The position numbers and the translations under genes are program-made. From NCBI GenBank assembly GCA_027035825.1, contig JALVTX010000173.1, positions 1 through 32,997 of the forward strand: a stretch of DNA of 32,997 bases, in the 5' to 3' direction. The DNA comes from Mariprofundaceae bacterium (GTDB lineage: Bacteria > Pseudomonadota > Zetaproteobacteria > Mariprofundales > Mariprofundaceae). Below the pieces are notes generated by a model that saw nothing but the letters and a program-made list of their open reading frames with translations, did no database searches and was not told where the DNA came from. Positions 8,209 through 17,476 of this stretch are shown here, piece after piece. Within the stretch, counting starts at the first letter, position 1; every line of letters begins with the position of its first letter.

Positions 8209-8643
8209 ATGAGATCGTCTCTGGCCGCCGCGCTGCTGGCGCTCCTCGCCTCGGGCCATGCGCTGGCCGCCGAGACCTACGGCCCCTACAACGCCGAGGT
8301 GGTGCGTGTGATCGACGGCGACACGGTGGAGCTGCGCGTCCATCTCTGGCCGGGGCTGACGCGGAAAATCAAGCTGAGGCTCGCCGGCGTGAACACGCCG
8401 GAAACGCACCGCGCGCCAGAGTGCGAGAAGCGCTTGGGCCGCAAGGCCGCCGACTTCACCCGGCGGTTCCTGGCAGGCGCACCGCTCGTCCGGGTGTCCG
8501 ATATCCGGCTGGGCAAGTATGCCGGCCGGGCGCTGGGCAGGCTGGAGGTTCCGGGCAGGGGCGACCTCGGCGCGGCGCTGCTCGCCGCCGGCCTCGCGCG
8601 CGAATACCACGGCGGACATCGCGGTCGGTGGTGTCAGCAATAA
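8209..8643 (+). CDS. Secreted thermonuclease-like (SNase domain) protein
   Basis: Signal-peptide-like N-terminus (MRSSLAAALLALLASGHALA) followed by VVRVIDGDTVELRVHLW...KIKLRLAGVNTPET, DIRLGKYAGRALGRLEV, SNase-like motifs. Confidence 0.8.
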   Translation: MRSSLAAALLALLASGHALAAETYGPYNAEVVRVIDGDTVELRVHLWPGLTRKIKLRLAGVNTPETHRAPECEKRLGRKAADFTRRFLAGAPLVRVSDIRLGKYAGRALGRLEVPGRGDLGAALLAAGLAREYHGGHRGRWCQQ

Positions 8644-8658
8644 GCCAAGGAGGAATAC

Positions 8659-9528
8659 ATGACAAAAACATTCACCATCGAATTCTACCAGGGGATTCTT
8701 GATGGGTCTGACGAGTTCCAAACGATTGCGGATGTTCTGGCACATCTTGCAACCAACCATCCTTGCCCGGTGGTTCATGTGGCTGGCTTCGATTACGAGC
8801 TTCGGGATATTGAATCCATCAATCATGGAAATGTTATCCGGGGGAAGTTCGCCAAGATAAGGCATGATGACATTCCACATGCGGCCGCCCCACATCGGCC
8901 CGAGCGCGAGTTGGATTTGGCCGATGATGAGGGTTTGTTGGAGAAGAATTACTTTCAGTACCACCGAGGCTTGCGACTGCTGGTGTGGCAAGCAAACAGG
9001 AACGCGGCATCACCCCAGAGGTTTGCCGATTACCTCTCGGACGTATCGGGTGGGATGGCCCAGATGTTGCCCGTGATTCGGCATGATGCAATGAACAAGC
9101 TGCGCAATGGCCAGTTGCATATTCGCAAACTGGATATCACTGTTGCGGCGGCGGCCAATGCAAATAATGTTGCCGCTACAGACTTCAGCAGGAGCGCGAT
9201 GAGTCTGGTCGCTCAATCGAACGGCATGCCAGTTTCCATCTCGCTCAGAGGGGACGGCCGATCTCGCGACCCTGCGCGGAGGTTCTTGGATCCTCTTCGT
9301 GAAGCGATTCTGGATCTGATTGATTCCGGCTCTGCCCAAAAGGCAAAAGTCCAATTCGAGGATGAGCAAGGTGGCCTTGACCTCGTCGACTTTGTGGCTG
9401 ATCGTCTAAAATCACGGCAAGATGTCGCGATGAATGGGAGGTATCCGGATGAGCAATCCATGTTCATCGCATTGGAGCGGGCCCGTGGGGATCACGGGGA
9501 TGAATTGCGTGCAATTCTCGGAAACTAA
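8659..9528 (+). CDS. Soluble accessory protein, possibly DUF6731-like
   Basis: 289 aa MTKTFTIEFYQGILDGSDEFQTIADVLAHLA...GLLEKNYFQYHRGLRLLVWQANRNAASPQRFADYLSDV; family assignment from memory only. Confidence 0.7.
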   Translation: MTKTFTIEFYQGILDGSDEFQTIADVLAHLATNHPCPVVHVAGFDYELRDIESINHGNVIRGKFAKIRHDDIPHAAAPHRPERELDLADDEGLLEKNYFQYHRGLRLLVWQANRNAASPQRFADYLSDVSGGMAQMLPVIRHDAMNKLRNGQLHIRKLDITVAAAANANNVAATDFSRSAMSLVAQSNGMPVSISLRGDGRSRDPARRFLDPLREAILDLIDSGSAQKAKVQFEDEQGGLDLVDFVADRLKSRQDVAMNGRYPDEQSMFIALERARGDHGDELRAILGN

Positions 9529-9934
9529 GAGGTTGCTGATTGGCGCTGTCGTGTCAGCGATGCTGACATGGCTGGCATGGCCACAGTTTTCCAGTTGGCA
9601 AGCTGGCGATTTGCGTTCAGTGGCCGGAATGCTTGCAACCATTTCGTTCACCATGTTCGGATTTGCATTGGCTTCGCTGTCCGTTCTGGTAGCGGTTCGC
9701 CATCGTCCTCTGCTCGAAAACATGACGAAGACCGGACAGTTCCAGGTGCTGGTGAACACCATTTTTGCATCGAGTGCCGCGTTGTTCGTGGCTGGAGTAA
9801 TGGCATTGGTCAGTGTGTTTGCCGCGGCAAGCGAGGTCTGGTGGTTCACCGGCTCGGTTTTCGCCCTTGGCATGGCGGTTGTTGAAGTTGCGGTGGCCGG
9901 TTACCGCTTCTACCGAACAATGCTGTTCCTGTAA
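9500..9934 (+). CDS. Multi-spanning membrane protein
   Basis: Several hydrophobic segments (LLIGAVVSAMLTWLAW, SFTMFGFALASLSVLVAV, VNTIFASSAALFVAGVMALVSVFAA, FTGSVFALGMAVVEVAVAGY); ATG at 9500 after a GGGGA; overlaps end of 8659..9528. Confidence 0.65.
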   Translation: MNCVQFSETKRLLIGAVVSAMLTWLAWPQFSSWQAGDLRSVAGMLATISFTMFGFALASLSVLVAVRHRPLLENMTKTGQFQVLVNTIFASSAALFVAGVMALVSVFAAASEVWWFTGSVFALGMAVVEVAVAGYRFYRTMLFL

Positions 9935-9945
9935 TTGATCCTCCA

Positions 9946-9972
9946 CCGCCGGAACACCTTCCGGCGGTTTTG
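9946..9972 (+). terminator. Rho-independent terminator
   Basis: CCGCCGGAA-CACC-TTCCGGCGG followed by TTTTGTTTT. Confidence 0.75.
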
Positions 9973-10051
9973 TTTTCCAAGCAAATCATAGTCCGCCTCG
10001 TGGGTGCTTGTGGAGCCCGGCTTGTCCGGGCTCCCTCCACGGGAGGCGGAG

Positions 10052-10600
10052 ATGGACGAATCGCAATCCCTGTTCGATCGCGCGCTTGATCTCGTGCTGC
10101 GGCACGAGGGCGGCTTCGTGGACGATCCGCGCGACGCGGGCGGCGCGACGAAGTTCGGCGTGTCGCTGCGCTTCCTGCGGGGCCTGCCCGACGGCGACGT
10201 GGACGGCGACGGCGACGTGGACGCGGACGACATCCGCGCGCTCACCCGCGAGCGGGCGGCAGAGATCTACCGCCGCGAGTGGTGGGACAAATACGACTAC
10301 GGCGCACTTGCCCGGGCAGGCGGCGAGATGCTGGCCATCAAGCTGTTCGATCTCGCCATCAACATGGGCGCGCCACGGGCTCACCGGCTGCTCCAGAAGG
10401 CGCTGGCCGAGTGCGGTCACGCCGTGGTCGTGGACGGCGTCATCGGCCCCGAAACGCGGGCCGCCATCGCGGCGTGCGATCGCGCCGACCTGCTGCGCGC
10501 CTTCCAGTATCGCGCCATCAGTTTCTACCGCTCCCTGCATCGGCCGGAATACCTGGCCGGCTGGCTGCGTCGCGTCGGCGATTTCGAGGGGGTGGCCTGA
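10052..10600 (+). CDS. GH108-type phage muramidase/endolysin
   Basis: HEGGFVDDPRDAGGATKFGVS, LFDLAINMG, VDGVIGPETRAAI; contains an EF-hand-like DVDGDGDVDADD loop. Confidence 0.85.
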   Translation: MDESQSLFDRALDLVLRHEGGFVDDPRDAGGATKFGVSLRFLRGLPDGDVDGDGDVDADDIRALTRERAAEIYRREWWDKYDYGALARAGGEMLAIKLFDLAINMGAPRAHRLLQKALAECGHAVVVDGVIGPETRAAIAACDRADLLRAFQYRAISFYRSLHRPEYLAGWLRRVGDFEGVA

Positions 10601-10758
10601 TGCTCGGGCTGCTGATTCAGGCGCTGGCGCCGGCGGCCGTGCTGGACGCGGTGGCGGGTCTGCACTGGCAGTCATGGGCGGTGGGTGTGTCCGTGGCGCT
10701 GGCGGTGCTGACGGGCGAGCTGTTCATCGTTTGGCGGTTTGTCCGGATGTTTGCATGA
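10600..10758 (+). CDS. Small TM protein of lysis region
   Basis: 52 aa MLGLLIQALAPAAVLDAVAGLHWQSWAVGVSVALAVLTGELFIVWRFVRMFA; start overlaps endolysin stop. Confidence 0.6.
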   Translation: MLGLLIQALAPAAVLDAVAGLHWQSWAVGVSVALAVLTGELFIVWRFVRMFA

Positions 10759-10771
10759 CAGGAGGAAGAAA

Positions 10772-10921
10772 ATGGGTTGGTTGATTGCTTTGTTGCTGGT
10801 GGGTTCCTTCGTCGCCGGTTTCTTCGTTGGGGGCAAGTGGAAGGCGCGGGTGATGCGCGAGGCGATGCGCGCCATCGGCACGGCGGAGGAGAAACTGAAC
10901 GCCGTTCGGAAGGTGCTGTGA
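10772..10921 (+). CDS. Small single-TM protein of lysis region
   Basis: 49 aa MGWLIALLLVGSFVAGFFVGGKWKARVMREAMRAIGTAEEKLNAVRKVL after AGGAGG. Confidence 0.6.
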   Translation: MGWLIALLLVGSFVAGFFVGGKWKARVMREAMRAIGTAEEKLNAVRKVL

Positions 10922-10949
10922 TGCTGCACGCTTGCATGGAGAGTTCGAC

Positions 10950-11366
10950 ATGCTGATGGATCTGATCAAGGGCCTTGCCTCGCCGCTGACGGAGCTGGTC
11001 GGCAAGTTCATTGAGGACAAGGACAAGCGCAACGAGCTGGCCGTTGAGGTCGAGAGGATCGTGGACGCGGCGGCCGCCCGTGTCGACGAGTATGTGCGCG
11101 CCCTGCTCGAAAGCCGGACAAAGCTGGTTTTGGCCGAGGCCACTGGGCACAGCTGGCTCCAGCGCAACTGGCGGCCGCTGATGATGCTGTGGTTTGGCGT
11201 GCTGCTGGGTCTGTACTGGTTCGGCATCACGCCGCCGAATATGACGGAGGCCGTCGTCACCGAGTTGTTCGGTCTGCTGAAGATCGGCATCGGTGGTTAC
11301 GTGGTCGGGCGTTCGGTCGAGAAGGTGGCTCCGATGATCGCCGATGCGTGGGTGAAACGTGGCTGA
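10950..11366 (+). CDS. Holin of the 3TM phage holin type
   Basis: LIKGLASPLTELVGKFIEDKDKRNELA...SWLQRNWRPLMMLWFGVLLGLYWFG...GLLKIGIGGYVVGRSVEK. Confidence 0.7.
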   Translation: MLMDLIKGLASPLTELVGKFIEDKDKRNELAVEVERIVDAAAARVDEYVRALLESRTKLVLAEATGHSWLQRNWRPLMMLWFGVLLGLYWFGITPPNMTEAVVTELFGLLKIGIGGYVVGRSVEKVAPMIADAWVKRG

Positions 11367-11580
11367 CATCGCTGACATGGCGCAGGCGCGGGAGGAGGCG
11401 CACCGCACGCGGGCCATCGAGGCGGCCCGGCGGACGATGGCTGTCGGCGAGCAGGTGATCGAGAACGGGCGCGTGATCTGCGCCGACTGCGGCGCGCCGA
11501 TCCCGGCCGGCCGGCTGCGGGCGCGGCCGGACGCAACCCGTTGCGTGGATTGCCAGGCGGCTTTGGAGGCGCGGCCATGA
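11359..11580 (+). CDS. TraR/DksA-type C4 zinc finger protein
   Basis: ICADCGAPIPAGRLRARPDATRCVDCQAALE. Confidence 0.85.
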   Translation: MADIADMAQAREEAHRTRAIEAARRTMAVGEQVIENGRVICADCGAPIPAGRLRARPDATRCVDCQAALEARP

Positions 11581-11921
11581 ACTACGATGCCGCCAAGTTC
11601 TGGTTCGAGGTCATCGTCTTCTGTTTCAACGTGGCGCTCTGGCTCTATGTCTGGCGCTCGAACAAGGACAAGGCCACCGTGGATCGCATCGAGCGCCTGG
11701 AGGAGAAGCACAGCCGTGAGTTGACGCAGCTCCGGCAAACGATCGCCGCGATGGATTCGCGCCTTGTGCAGGCCATCGGCCATGCCGATCTCGCGCCGAT
11801 CTACAACCGCCTGAAGGACATCGGCGAGTCCTTCGCCGAGATGTCCGGCGAGTTCCGGGCCGTCAAGCACCAGCTGACGCTGATCCAGGAGCACCTGATG
11901 AACAAGGGAGGCAAGGCATGA
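11577..11921 (+). CDS. DUF2730-like phage membrane protein
   Basis: N-terminal TM and coiled coil RIERLEEKHSRELTQLRQTIAAM; conserved position before terminase in Mu-like phages. Confidence 0.65.
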   Translation: MNYDAAKFWFEVIVFCFNVALWLYVWRSNKDKATVDRIERLEEKHSRELTQLRQTIAAMDSRLVQAIGHADLAPIYNRLKDIGESFAEMSGEFRAVKHQLTLIQEHLMNKGGKA

Positions 11922-12214
11922 GTCTGGTGGATATCAAGCGCGCGGATCGGCGCCTGATCATGCTGCGGGCGCTGGCCGAGGAGCCGGACTACTCGCTGTC
12001 GGATATCGTGCTGCGCGGCCTGCTGGCCGAGTTCGGGCACGACGTGGCCCTGGATGCCGTACGGGCCGACCTCGACTGGCTGGCGGGCCGGGAGCTGGTC
12101 ACGCTGGGCGAGGCGGGATCCGCCGTCGTGGCCACCATCACCGCCAGGGGCGTGGATGTCTCCGCCGGCCGGATTCTCATCGAGGGCGTTCGCCGGCCCC
12201 GGCCGGGAGAATGA
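11918..12214 (+). CDS. VpaChn25_0724-family-like phage protein (winged-helix-like)
   Basis: RRLIMLRALAEEPDYSLSDIVLRGLLAEFGHDVALDAVRADLDWLAGRELVT...RGVDVSAGR. Confidence 0.7.
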   Translation: MSLVDIKRADRRLIMLRALAEEPDYSLSDIVLRGLLAEFGHDVALDAVRADLDWLAGRELVTLGEAGSAVVATITARGVDVSAGRILIEGVRRPRPGE

Positions 12215-12215
12215 C

Positions 12216-12359
12216 ATGCGGAAATACGGTTGCGTGAACCGACCGAATCCGCCTTTGCCGTTCCGGCAAGGGTTTTGCGGTTATGAGAACAAGAAGGATG
12301 ATGCCAGATGCGCCGACTGCAAGTGGCGCAAGGCCATCGGCGCGGGGAGCGGAGACTGA
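12216..12359 (+). CDS. Small Cys-rich protein
   Basis: MRKYGCVNRPNPPLPFRQGFCGYENKKDDARCADCKWRKAIGAGSGD; tightly packed between 11918..12214 and the small terminase. Confidence 0.5.
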   Translation: MRKYGCVNRPNPPLPFRQGFCGYENKKDDARCADCKWRKAIGAGSGD

Positions 12360-12928
12360 TGGCGCCGCCGTCCAAGATCTCCCGCCTGCCCCAGGAGCTG
12401 CGCGACGAGCTGAACCGGCGCATCCTCGCCAACGGCTTCGCCGACTACGACGGCCTGGAGGCCTGGCTGAACGCCGAGCTGGAAGCGCGCGGGCTGGAAA
12501 TGACCATCTCCCGAAGCGCCATCCACCGCGAGGGCAAGAAGCTGGAGAAGCTCGGCGAGCGCGTGCGGGCGATGAAGATGCTCCAAGAGGGCTGGCAGCG
12601 GCAAATGGGCGCGAAGGGCCTGGGCGAGCTGGGCCGGGTGCTGAACGCCCAGCTCCAGGGACTGGCGTTCGCGCTGACGCAGGACGTGGTGGACGGCAAG
12701 GTCGAGGTGGACGCCGAGTTTCTGAAGGACATGAGCGCCACGATCATGCGCCTGGAGCGCGCCGCGAGCCTCAACGAGGAGCGCGAGCGCACGATTCGGG
12801 GGGAGGAGCGCCGCCTTGCCGCCGAGCAGGCCGGCGAGGCCGTGGAAGCGGAGGCGAAGCGTGCCGGCCTGTCCGCCGAGGGCATCGCGGCCATGCGCGC
12901 CGCCATCATGCAGGAGCTGACCGGATGA
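12359..12928 (+). CDS. DUF3486 / Mu gp27-like terminase small subunit
   Basis: SKISRLPQELRDELNRRILANGFADYDGLEAWLNAE...SRSAIHREGKKLE. Confidence 0.8.
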   Translation: MAPPSKISRLPQELRDELNRRILANGFADYDGLEAWLNAELEARGLEMTISRSAIHREGKKLEKLGERVRAMKMLQEGWQRQMGAKGLGELGRVLNAQLQGLAFALTQDVVDGKVEVDAEFLKDMSATIMRLERAASLNEERERTIRGEERRLAAEQAGEAVEAEAKRAGLSAEGIAAMRAAIMQELTG

Positions 12929-14433
12929 CAGCTGCCGTGCTGTTGTCCTACCAGCAGCGATGGGTGAAGGACCATGCGCCGGTCAAGATTATCGAGAAGA
13001 GCCGGCGCATCGGTTTATCCTATGCCGAGGCGGCGGACGCCGTGCTGCATGCCTCCGCCGAGGCCGGAGCGAACGTCTATTACATCTCCTACGACAAGGA
13101 GATGACCGCCGGATTCATCAACGATTGCGCCACCTGGGCGCGCGCCTTCGACGCGGGCGCGGGCGAGATCGGCGAAAGCGTGATGCCGGATCCCCGGAAC
13201 CCGGATCGCGACATCCTGATCTATCGCATCAATTTCGCATCCGGCCACTCCATCCAGACCTTCAGCTCGAATCCTCGCAACCTGCGCTCCAAGGGGCGCC
13301 CGGGCGAGCGGTTGATCATTGACGAGGCCGCGTTCGTGGATGACATCGAGGAGCTTCTGAAAGCTGCGATGGCCATGACCATGTGGGGCGGCTCCGTGCA
13401 CATCATCAGCACGCACAACGGCGAGGAGAATCCATTCAACATGCTCATCAACGACGTGCGCGCCGGCCGCTACGATTACAGCCTGCATCGCGTCACCCTT
13501 GATGATGCCTTGAGAGACGGGCTTTATCGTCGCATCTGCGAGGTGACGAAGCGCGAGTGGTCGCCCGAGGCCGAGGCCGAGTGGCGCGAGGCGCTGATCC
13601 GCCGCTATCGCCCGAATGAGGACGAGGAGCTTTTCTGCGTGCCGCGCTACGGCGGCGGCGCGTACCTGCCCCGCGCGCTCGTGGAAGCCTGCATGCGCGA
13701 GGCGCCGGTGGTGCGATTCGAGGGCTCGCGCAGCTTCAACATGGCGCCGGAGCCAGTGCGCCGCGCCGAGATGGACGACTGGATCGGGGACGTGTTGCGG
13801 CCACTGTTTGCCTTGTTCGATGCCAGACGCCGGCATGCCTTCGGCATGGACTTCGCGCGTTCCGGCGACATGAGCTGCATCGCGCCGATGGAGATTGGCG
13901 AGACATTGGGGCGTCGCGCGCCCTGCCTGGTCGAAATGCACAACGTGCCCCACAAGCAACAGGAGCAGGTTCTCTTTGCCCTGGTTGACGCGTTGCCTCG
14001 CCTGCATGCCGGCGCGATTGATGCCGGAGGCAATGGCTCCTATATCGCCGAATCGGCGGCCGACAGATACGGCTCCATCATCGAGCAGGTGAAGTTCACC
14101 GAGACCTGGTATCGCGAGAACATGCCGAAGTACAAGGCCGCCTTCGAGGATCGCCTGATCGAGATCCCGCGACACGATGACGTGCTGGAGGATCATCGCG
14201 CCATCCGGCTGGTGCGCGGCGTGCCGCGCGTGCCGGAGGGCAAGACGGACAAGAAAGGGCAGCGGCATGGCGACTCGGCCATTGCGCTCGCGCTGGCCTA
14301 TGCGGCCAGCCAGCAGGATGTGATGCCCATCGAATACCGCGGCATCCCGCGCGATCCGGACGCGCGCGACCCACTGCGGCCGGATCATGCGGATGATGTC
14401 CGTGCCGGCCGTTTCCGGGCCGGAGCGTGGTGA
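12925..14433 (+). CDS. Mu gp28-like terminase large subunit
   Basis: EKSRRIGLSYAEA, LIIDEAAFVDD, HIISTHNG, FGMDFARSGDMS; ATG at 12925 overlaps preceding stop. Confidence 0.88.
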   Translation: MTAAVLLSYQQRWVKDHAPVKIIEKSRRIGLSYAEAADAVLHASAEAGANVYYISYDKEMTAGFINDCATWARAFDAGAGEIGESVMPDPRNPDRDILIYRINFASGHSIQTFSSNPRNLRSKGRPGERLIIDEAAFVDDIEELLKAAMAMTMWGGSVHIISTHNGEENPFNMLINDVRAGRYDYSLHRVTLDDALRDGLYRRICEVTKREWSPEAEAEWREALIRRYRPNEDEELFCVPRYGGGAYLPRALVEACMREAPVVRFEGSRSFNMAPEPVRRAEMDDWIGDVLRPLFALFDARRRHAFGMDFARSGDMSCIAPMEIGETLGRRAPCLVEMHNVPHKQQEQVLFALVDALPRLHAGAIDAGGNGSYIAESAADRYGSIIEQVKFTETWYRENMPKYKAAFEDRLIEIPRHDDVLEDHRAIRLVRGVPRVPEGKTDKKGQRHGDSAIALALAYAASQQDVMPIEYRGIPRDPDARDPLRPDHADDVRAGRFRAGAW

Positions 14434-14437
14434 GGCC

Positions 14438-14554
14438 ATGAAATCGATTCTGAGCGCCGTTTGCATGTTCCCGGCACCCAATCCCCGTCCGAGGCGCAAA
14501 CCCCGTATTACCACACAGATCACCCGTGTTAGAAACGAAGGAGGCAGGACATGA
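14438..14554 (+). CDS. Possible small leader ORF (38 aa) before portal gene
   Basis: MKSILSAVCMFPAPNPRPRRKPRITTQITRVRNEGGRT; stop overlaps portal ATG. Confidence 0.25.
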   Translation: MKSILSAVCMFPAPNPRPRRKPRITTQITRVRNEGGRT

Positions 14555-16125
14555 CCGTGCTGTATGACGCCCGGGGCCGGAAGGTGGAGCTTTCCAGCCT
14601 CCGGAAAGAGGAATCCGCGCCTTCGTTGCGCTCGGTTCGACAGCCGTTTTCAGGGCATCCCTCAGAGGGACTGACGCCCTGGCGCCTGGCCGAAATCCTC
14701 CGGTTGGCGGACGACGGCGATCCATATGCGCAGTGCGAGCTGTTCGAGGACATGGAGGAGAAGGACGCACACCTTTCCAGCGTGCTCGGCATGCGTCGTC
14801 GCGCGGTGGCCGGGCTGGAAATCCGCGTCGAGGCGCCGGATGGCGCGAACCGGCGCGAAAAGAAGGCGGCCGAGCTGGCTGGCGAGATGATGGCCGCGAT
14901 CCCGTCCATGCCCGAAAAGGTGCTGGATATCCTGGACGCCATCGGCAAGGGCTGGTCGGTCTCCGAGATCATCTGGGAAATCGCGCGCGGCGAGGCCGTG
15001 GTGCGCGATCTGCGCTGGCGCGACCCCAAGTGGTTCCGGTTCGATCTGGACTCGCTCTCCGAAATCCGGTTGCGCGATACCGAACACGTCGAGGGCCGGC
15101 CACTGACGCCGTTCAAGTACGTCGCGCACGTGCACAAGGCCAAGGCTGGCCTGCCCGTGCGCGGCGGCATCCTGCGCCCCTGCGCATGGATGTACCTGTT
15201 CAAGAACTACGACATCAAGGACTGGGTCACGTTCGCCGAGGTCTATGGCCAGCCGCTGCGCGTCGGCAAGTATCCGACCACTGCCAGCGAGAAGGAAAAG
15301 GACATCCTGCTCTCCGCCGTGGCCAACCTGGGCACGGACGCCTCCTGCATCATCCCGGAGCAGATGCTGGTCGAGTTCATCGAGGCCGGCGGCAAGTCCG
15401 GCAGCATCGATCTCTACGAGCGCCTGGCGCGCTGGTGCGACGAGCAGATGTCCAAGGCCGTGCTGGGCCAGACCAGCAGCTCGGACGCGATGAGCCACGG
15501 CCTCGGCTCCGGCCAGGCGAACCTGCATGCCGAGGTGCGCGAGGACCTCATCGAGGCCGACGCCCGCCAGCTGGCCGCCACGCTGACCCGCGATCTCGTG
15601 CGCCCGATCGTGGATCTGAACATGGGACCGGTGGATCGCTACCCCGAGGTGCGGATCGTCATCGAGGAGGCCGAGGATCTCGGCGCGCTCGCCGGGAACA
15701 TCGAGCGCCTGGCACGGCTCGGGCTGCCGGTGCCGAAGAGTTGGCTGTACGAAAAGTTCGGCATTCCGGAGCCAAAGCCGGGCGAGGACGTGCTCACCGC
15801 CGCGCCGGGCATGTCCGGGCCGGCCGCGCCGGATGCCGCGCCGGCGGCCAACGCCCAGCAGCCGGGCGCGGAGCAGCCGCACCCCGCCGAAATCCAGGCC
15901 GACCGGCTGGCGCGCGAGGGCGAGCAATACGTGCAGGGTTGGCTGGAACAGTTGCTCCAGATGATGGATGCCGCGCAGTCGCTGGAGGAGCTGCGCGCGA
16001 TGGTGCTGGAGGCCTGGCCGGCGCTCGATCACTCGGGCCTGGCGGATGTCATCGCCCAGGCGCGGATGGCTGCGCACCTGGCCGGCCGGGTGGACGCGCT
16101 GGAAGGCTCCGATGGCGCGCGGTGA
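14551..16125 (+). CDS. DUF935 / Mu gp29-like portal protein
   Basis: LTPWRLAEILRLADDGDPYAQCELFEDMEEKDAHLSSVLGMRRRAVAGLE; DUF935 hallmarks. Confidence 0.88.
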   Translation: MTVLYDARGRKVELSSLRKEESAPSLRSVRQPFSGHPSEGLTPWRLAEILRLADDGDPYAQCELFEDMEEKDAHLSSVLGMRRRAVAGLEIRVEAPDGANRREKKAAELAGEMMAAIPSMPEKVLDILDAIGKGWSVSEIIWEIARGEAVVRDLRWRDPKWFRFDLDSLSEIRLRDTEHVEGRPLTPFKYVAHVHKAKAGLPVRGGILRPCAWMYLFKNYDIKDWVTFAEVYGQPLRVGKYPTTASEKEKDILLSAVANLGTDASCIIPEQMLVEFIEAGGKSGSIDLYERLARWCDEQMSKAVLGQTSSSDAMSHGLGSGQANLHAEVREDLIEADARQLAATLTRDLVRPIVDLNMGPVDRYPEVRIVIEEAEDLGALAGNIERLARLGLPVPKSWLYEKFGIPEPKPGEDVLTAAPGMSGPAAPDAAPAANAQQPGAEQPHPAEIQADRLAREGEQYVQGWLEQLLQMMDAAQSLEELRAMVLEAWPALDHSGLADVIAQARMAAHLAGRVDALEGSDGAR

Positions 16126-17365
16126 GCTGAGCGGCCGGGCCACGCTGGATCGCGCGCGGCTGCCGTTTGCCGGGCAGATTGCGTTCTTCCGGGCCAAGCT
16201 GGGGAATCTGGTCCCCACCGCCCGTTGGGATGATCTCTGGAAGTCGGCGCACGATTCGGCCTTTATGGTGGCCGGCGCGGCCAAGGCCGACCTGCTGGCC
16301 GATCTCGCCGCGGCGGTGGATCGGGCAATTTCCGAGGGCGCGGGGCTGGAAGCCTTCCGCAAGGATTTCGAGGCGGCGGTCAAGAAGCACGACTGGCATG
16401 GCTGGACCGGCGAGGGCTCCGCGAAGGGGCGGGCCTGGCGCACGCGCATTATCTACCAGACCAACTTGCTCACCAGCTACAACGCCGGCCGGTTCGCGCA
16501 GCTGAAGGCCGCCGGCTTTCGTTACTGGATCTATCGCCACAACGACAGCGTCCGCCATCCCCGCCCGCAACACGTGGCGTGGAGCGGGCTGACGCTGCCG
16601 CCGGATCACCCCTTCTGGCGCACGCACTACCCGCCCAACGGCTGGCTCTGCCATTGCTATGTCATCGGAACGAACAACCCCGAGCGCGCCCGCCGGCTCG
16701 GCGCGGATCCGGACAAGCAACCGCCGGACGGTTGGGATGCCATCGACGCGAAGACCGGCGAGCCTGTCGGCATCGACAAGGGCTGGGGCTATGCGCCCGG
16801 CGCGTCGGTGGCGGATCGCGTTTCGGCGCTGGCGCCGAAGCTGGGGCGCTTGCCGGCCCGCCTGGTGAGCGACTGGCTGGCGGCCTCCACGCCGGCGTTG
16901 CGCGAAGCTTGGCGCGGGTTCGTGGACGAGGTGCTGGCCGACCCGGTGCCGCGCGGCCGGATGGCCATGCTGGGGGCGATGAGCCTTGAGGACATGGCCT
17001 TCCTCGATGCGCAGGGACGCCCGCCGGCGCGGGCCGATCTCACCATCGAGGACAGACTGCTCGTGGGCAAGAAGGCGCGGCGGCACGAACAGGCCGGCGA
17101 CGCGCTCTCGCCCGAGGAATGGCGTGCGCTGGCCGAGTATCTGAACGCGCCCGAGGCCGTGCTCTTTGACCGCGAAACGGGCAACCTGCTCTATGTCTTC
17201 CCGGCCGCCGACGGCCGCAAGGGCAAGATCGTCGTGAATCCGGACTTCTGGCACAAGCCGACGAAGCAGTCGCTGGCGTCGGTGCGCACGGTGTTCAAGC
17301 TGGGAGCAGATGCGTTGATGAATCCAAACCGGTATGCGGTGATTCGCGGGGAGGTAAGAAAGTGA
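16112..17365 (+). CDS. Mu F-like head morphogenesis protein (gp30-like)
   Basis: RIIYQTNLLTSYNAGRFAQ...YRHNDSVRHPRPQHVAWSGLTLPPDHPFWRTHYPPNGWLCHC. Confidence 0.88.
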   Translation: MARGELSGRATLDRARLPFAGQIAFFRAKLGNLVPTARWDDLWKSAHDSAFMVAGAAKADLLADLAAAVDRAISEGAGLEAFRKDFEAAVKKHDWHGWTGEGSAKGRAWRTRIIYQTNLLTSYNAGRFAQLKAAGFRYWIYRHNDSVRHPRPQHVAWSGLTLPPDHPFWRTHYPPNGWLCHCYVIGTNNPERARRLGADPDKQPPDGWDAIDAKTGEPVGIDKGWGYAPGASVADRVSALAPKLGRLPARLVSDWLAASTPALREAWRGFVDEVLADPVPRGRMAMLGAMSLEDMAFLDAQGRPPARADLTIEDRLLVGKKARRHEQAGDALSPEEWRALAEYLNAPEAVLFDRETGNLLYVFPAADGRKGKIVVNPDFWHKPTKQSLASVRTVFKLGADALMNPNRYAVIRGEVRK

Positions 17366-17476
17366 GCCGGCGGACGGGTGGGCGGCCGTTCCACCATCAG
17401 CGATCCCTTGCGGGGTACGCCCTACCGGACGCCTTTCCGGAAGTCGCCCGCCGGCTGGATGCCGCGAGCATAGACC

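Noticed and set aside
8071-8991. Upstream extension of the 392-aa minus ORF 7813..8991
   Set aside because: Only the C-terminal 85-100 residues are the Ner-like gene; the rest is antisense to the thermonuclease and the accessory gene.
12283-12924. N-terminal extension of the large terminase ORF
   Set aside because: Out-of-frame overlap with the small terminase; the ATG at 12925 fits the gene junction.
14662-16449. 595-aa minus-strand ORF
   Set aside because: Antisense shadow of the portal and gpF-like genes.
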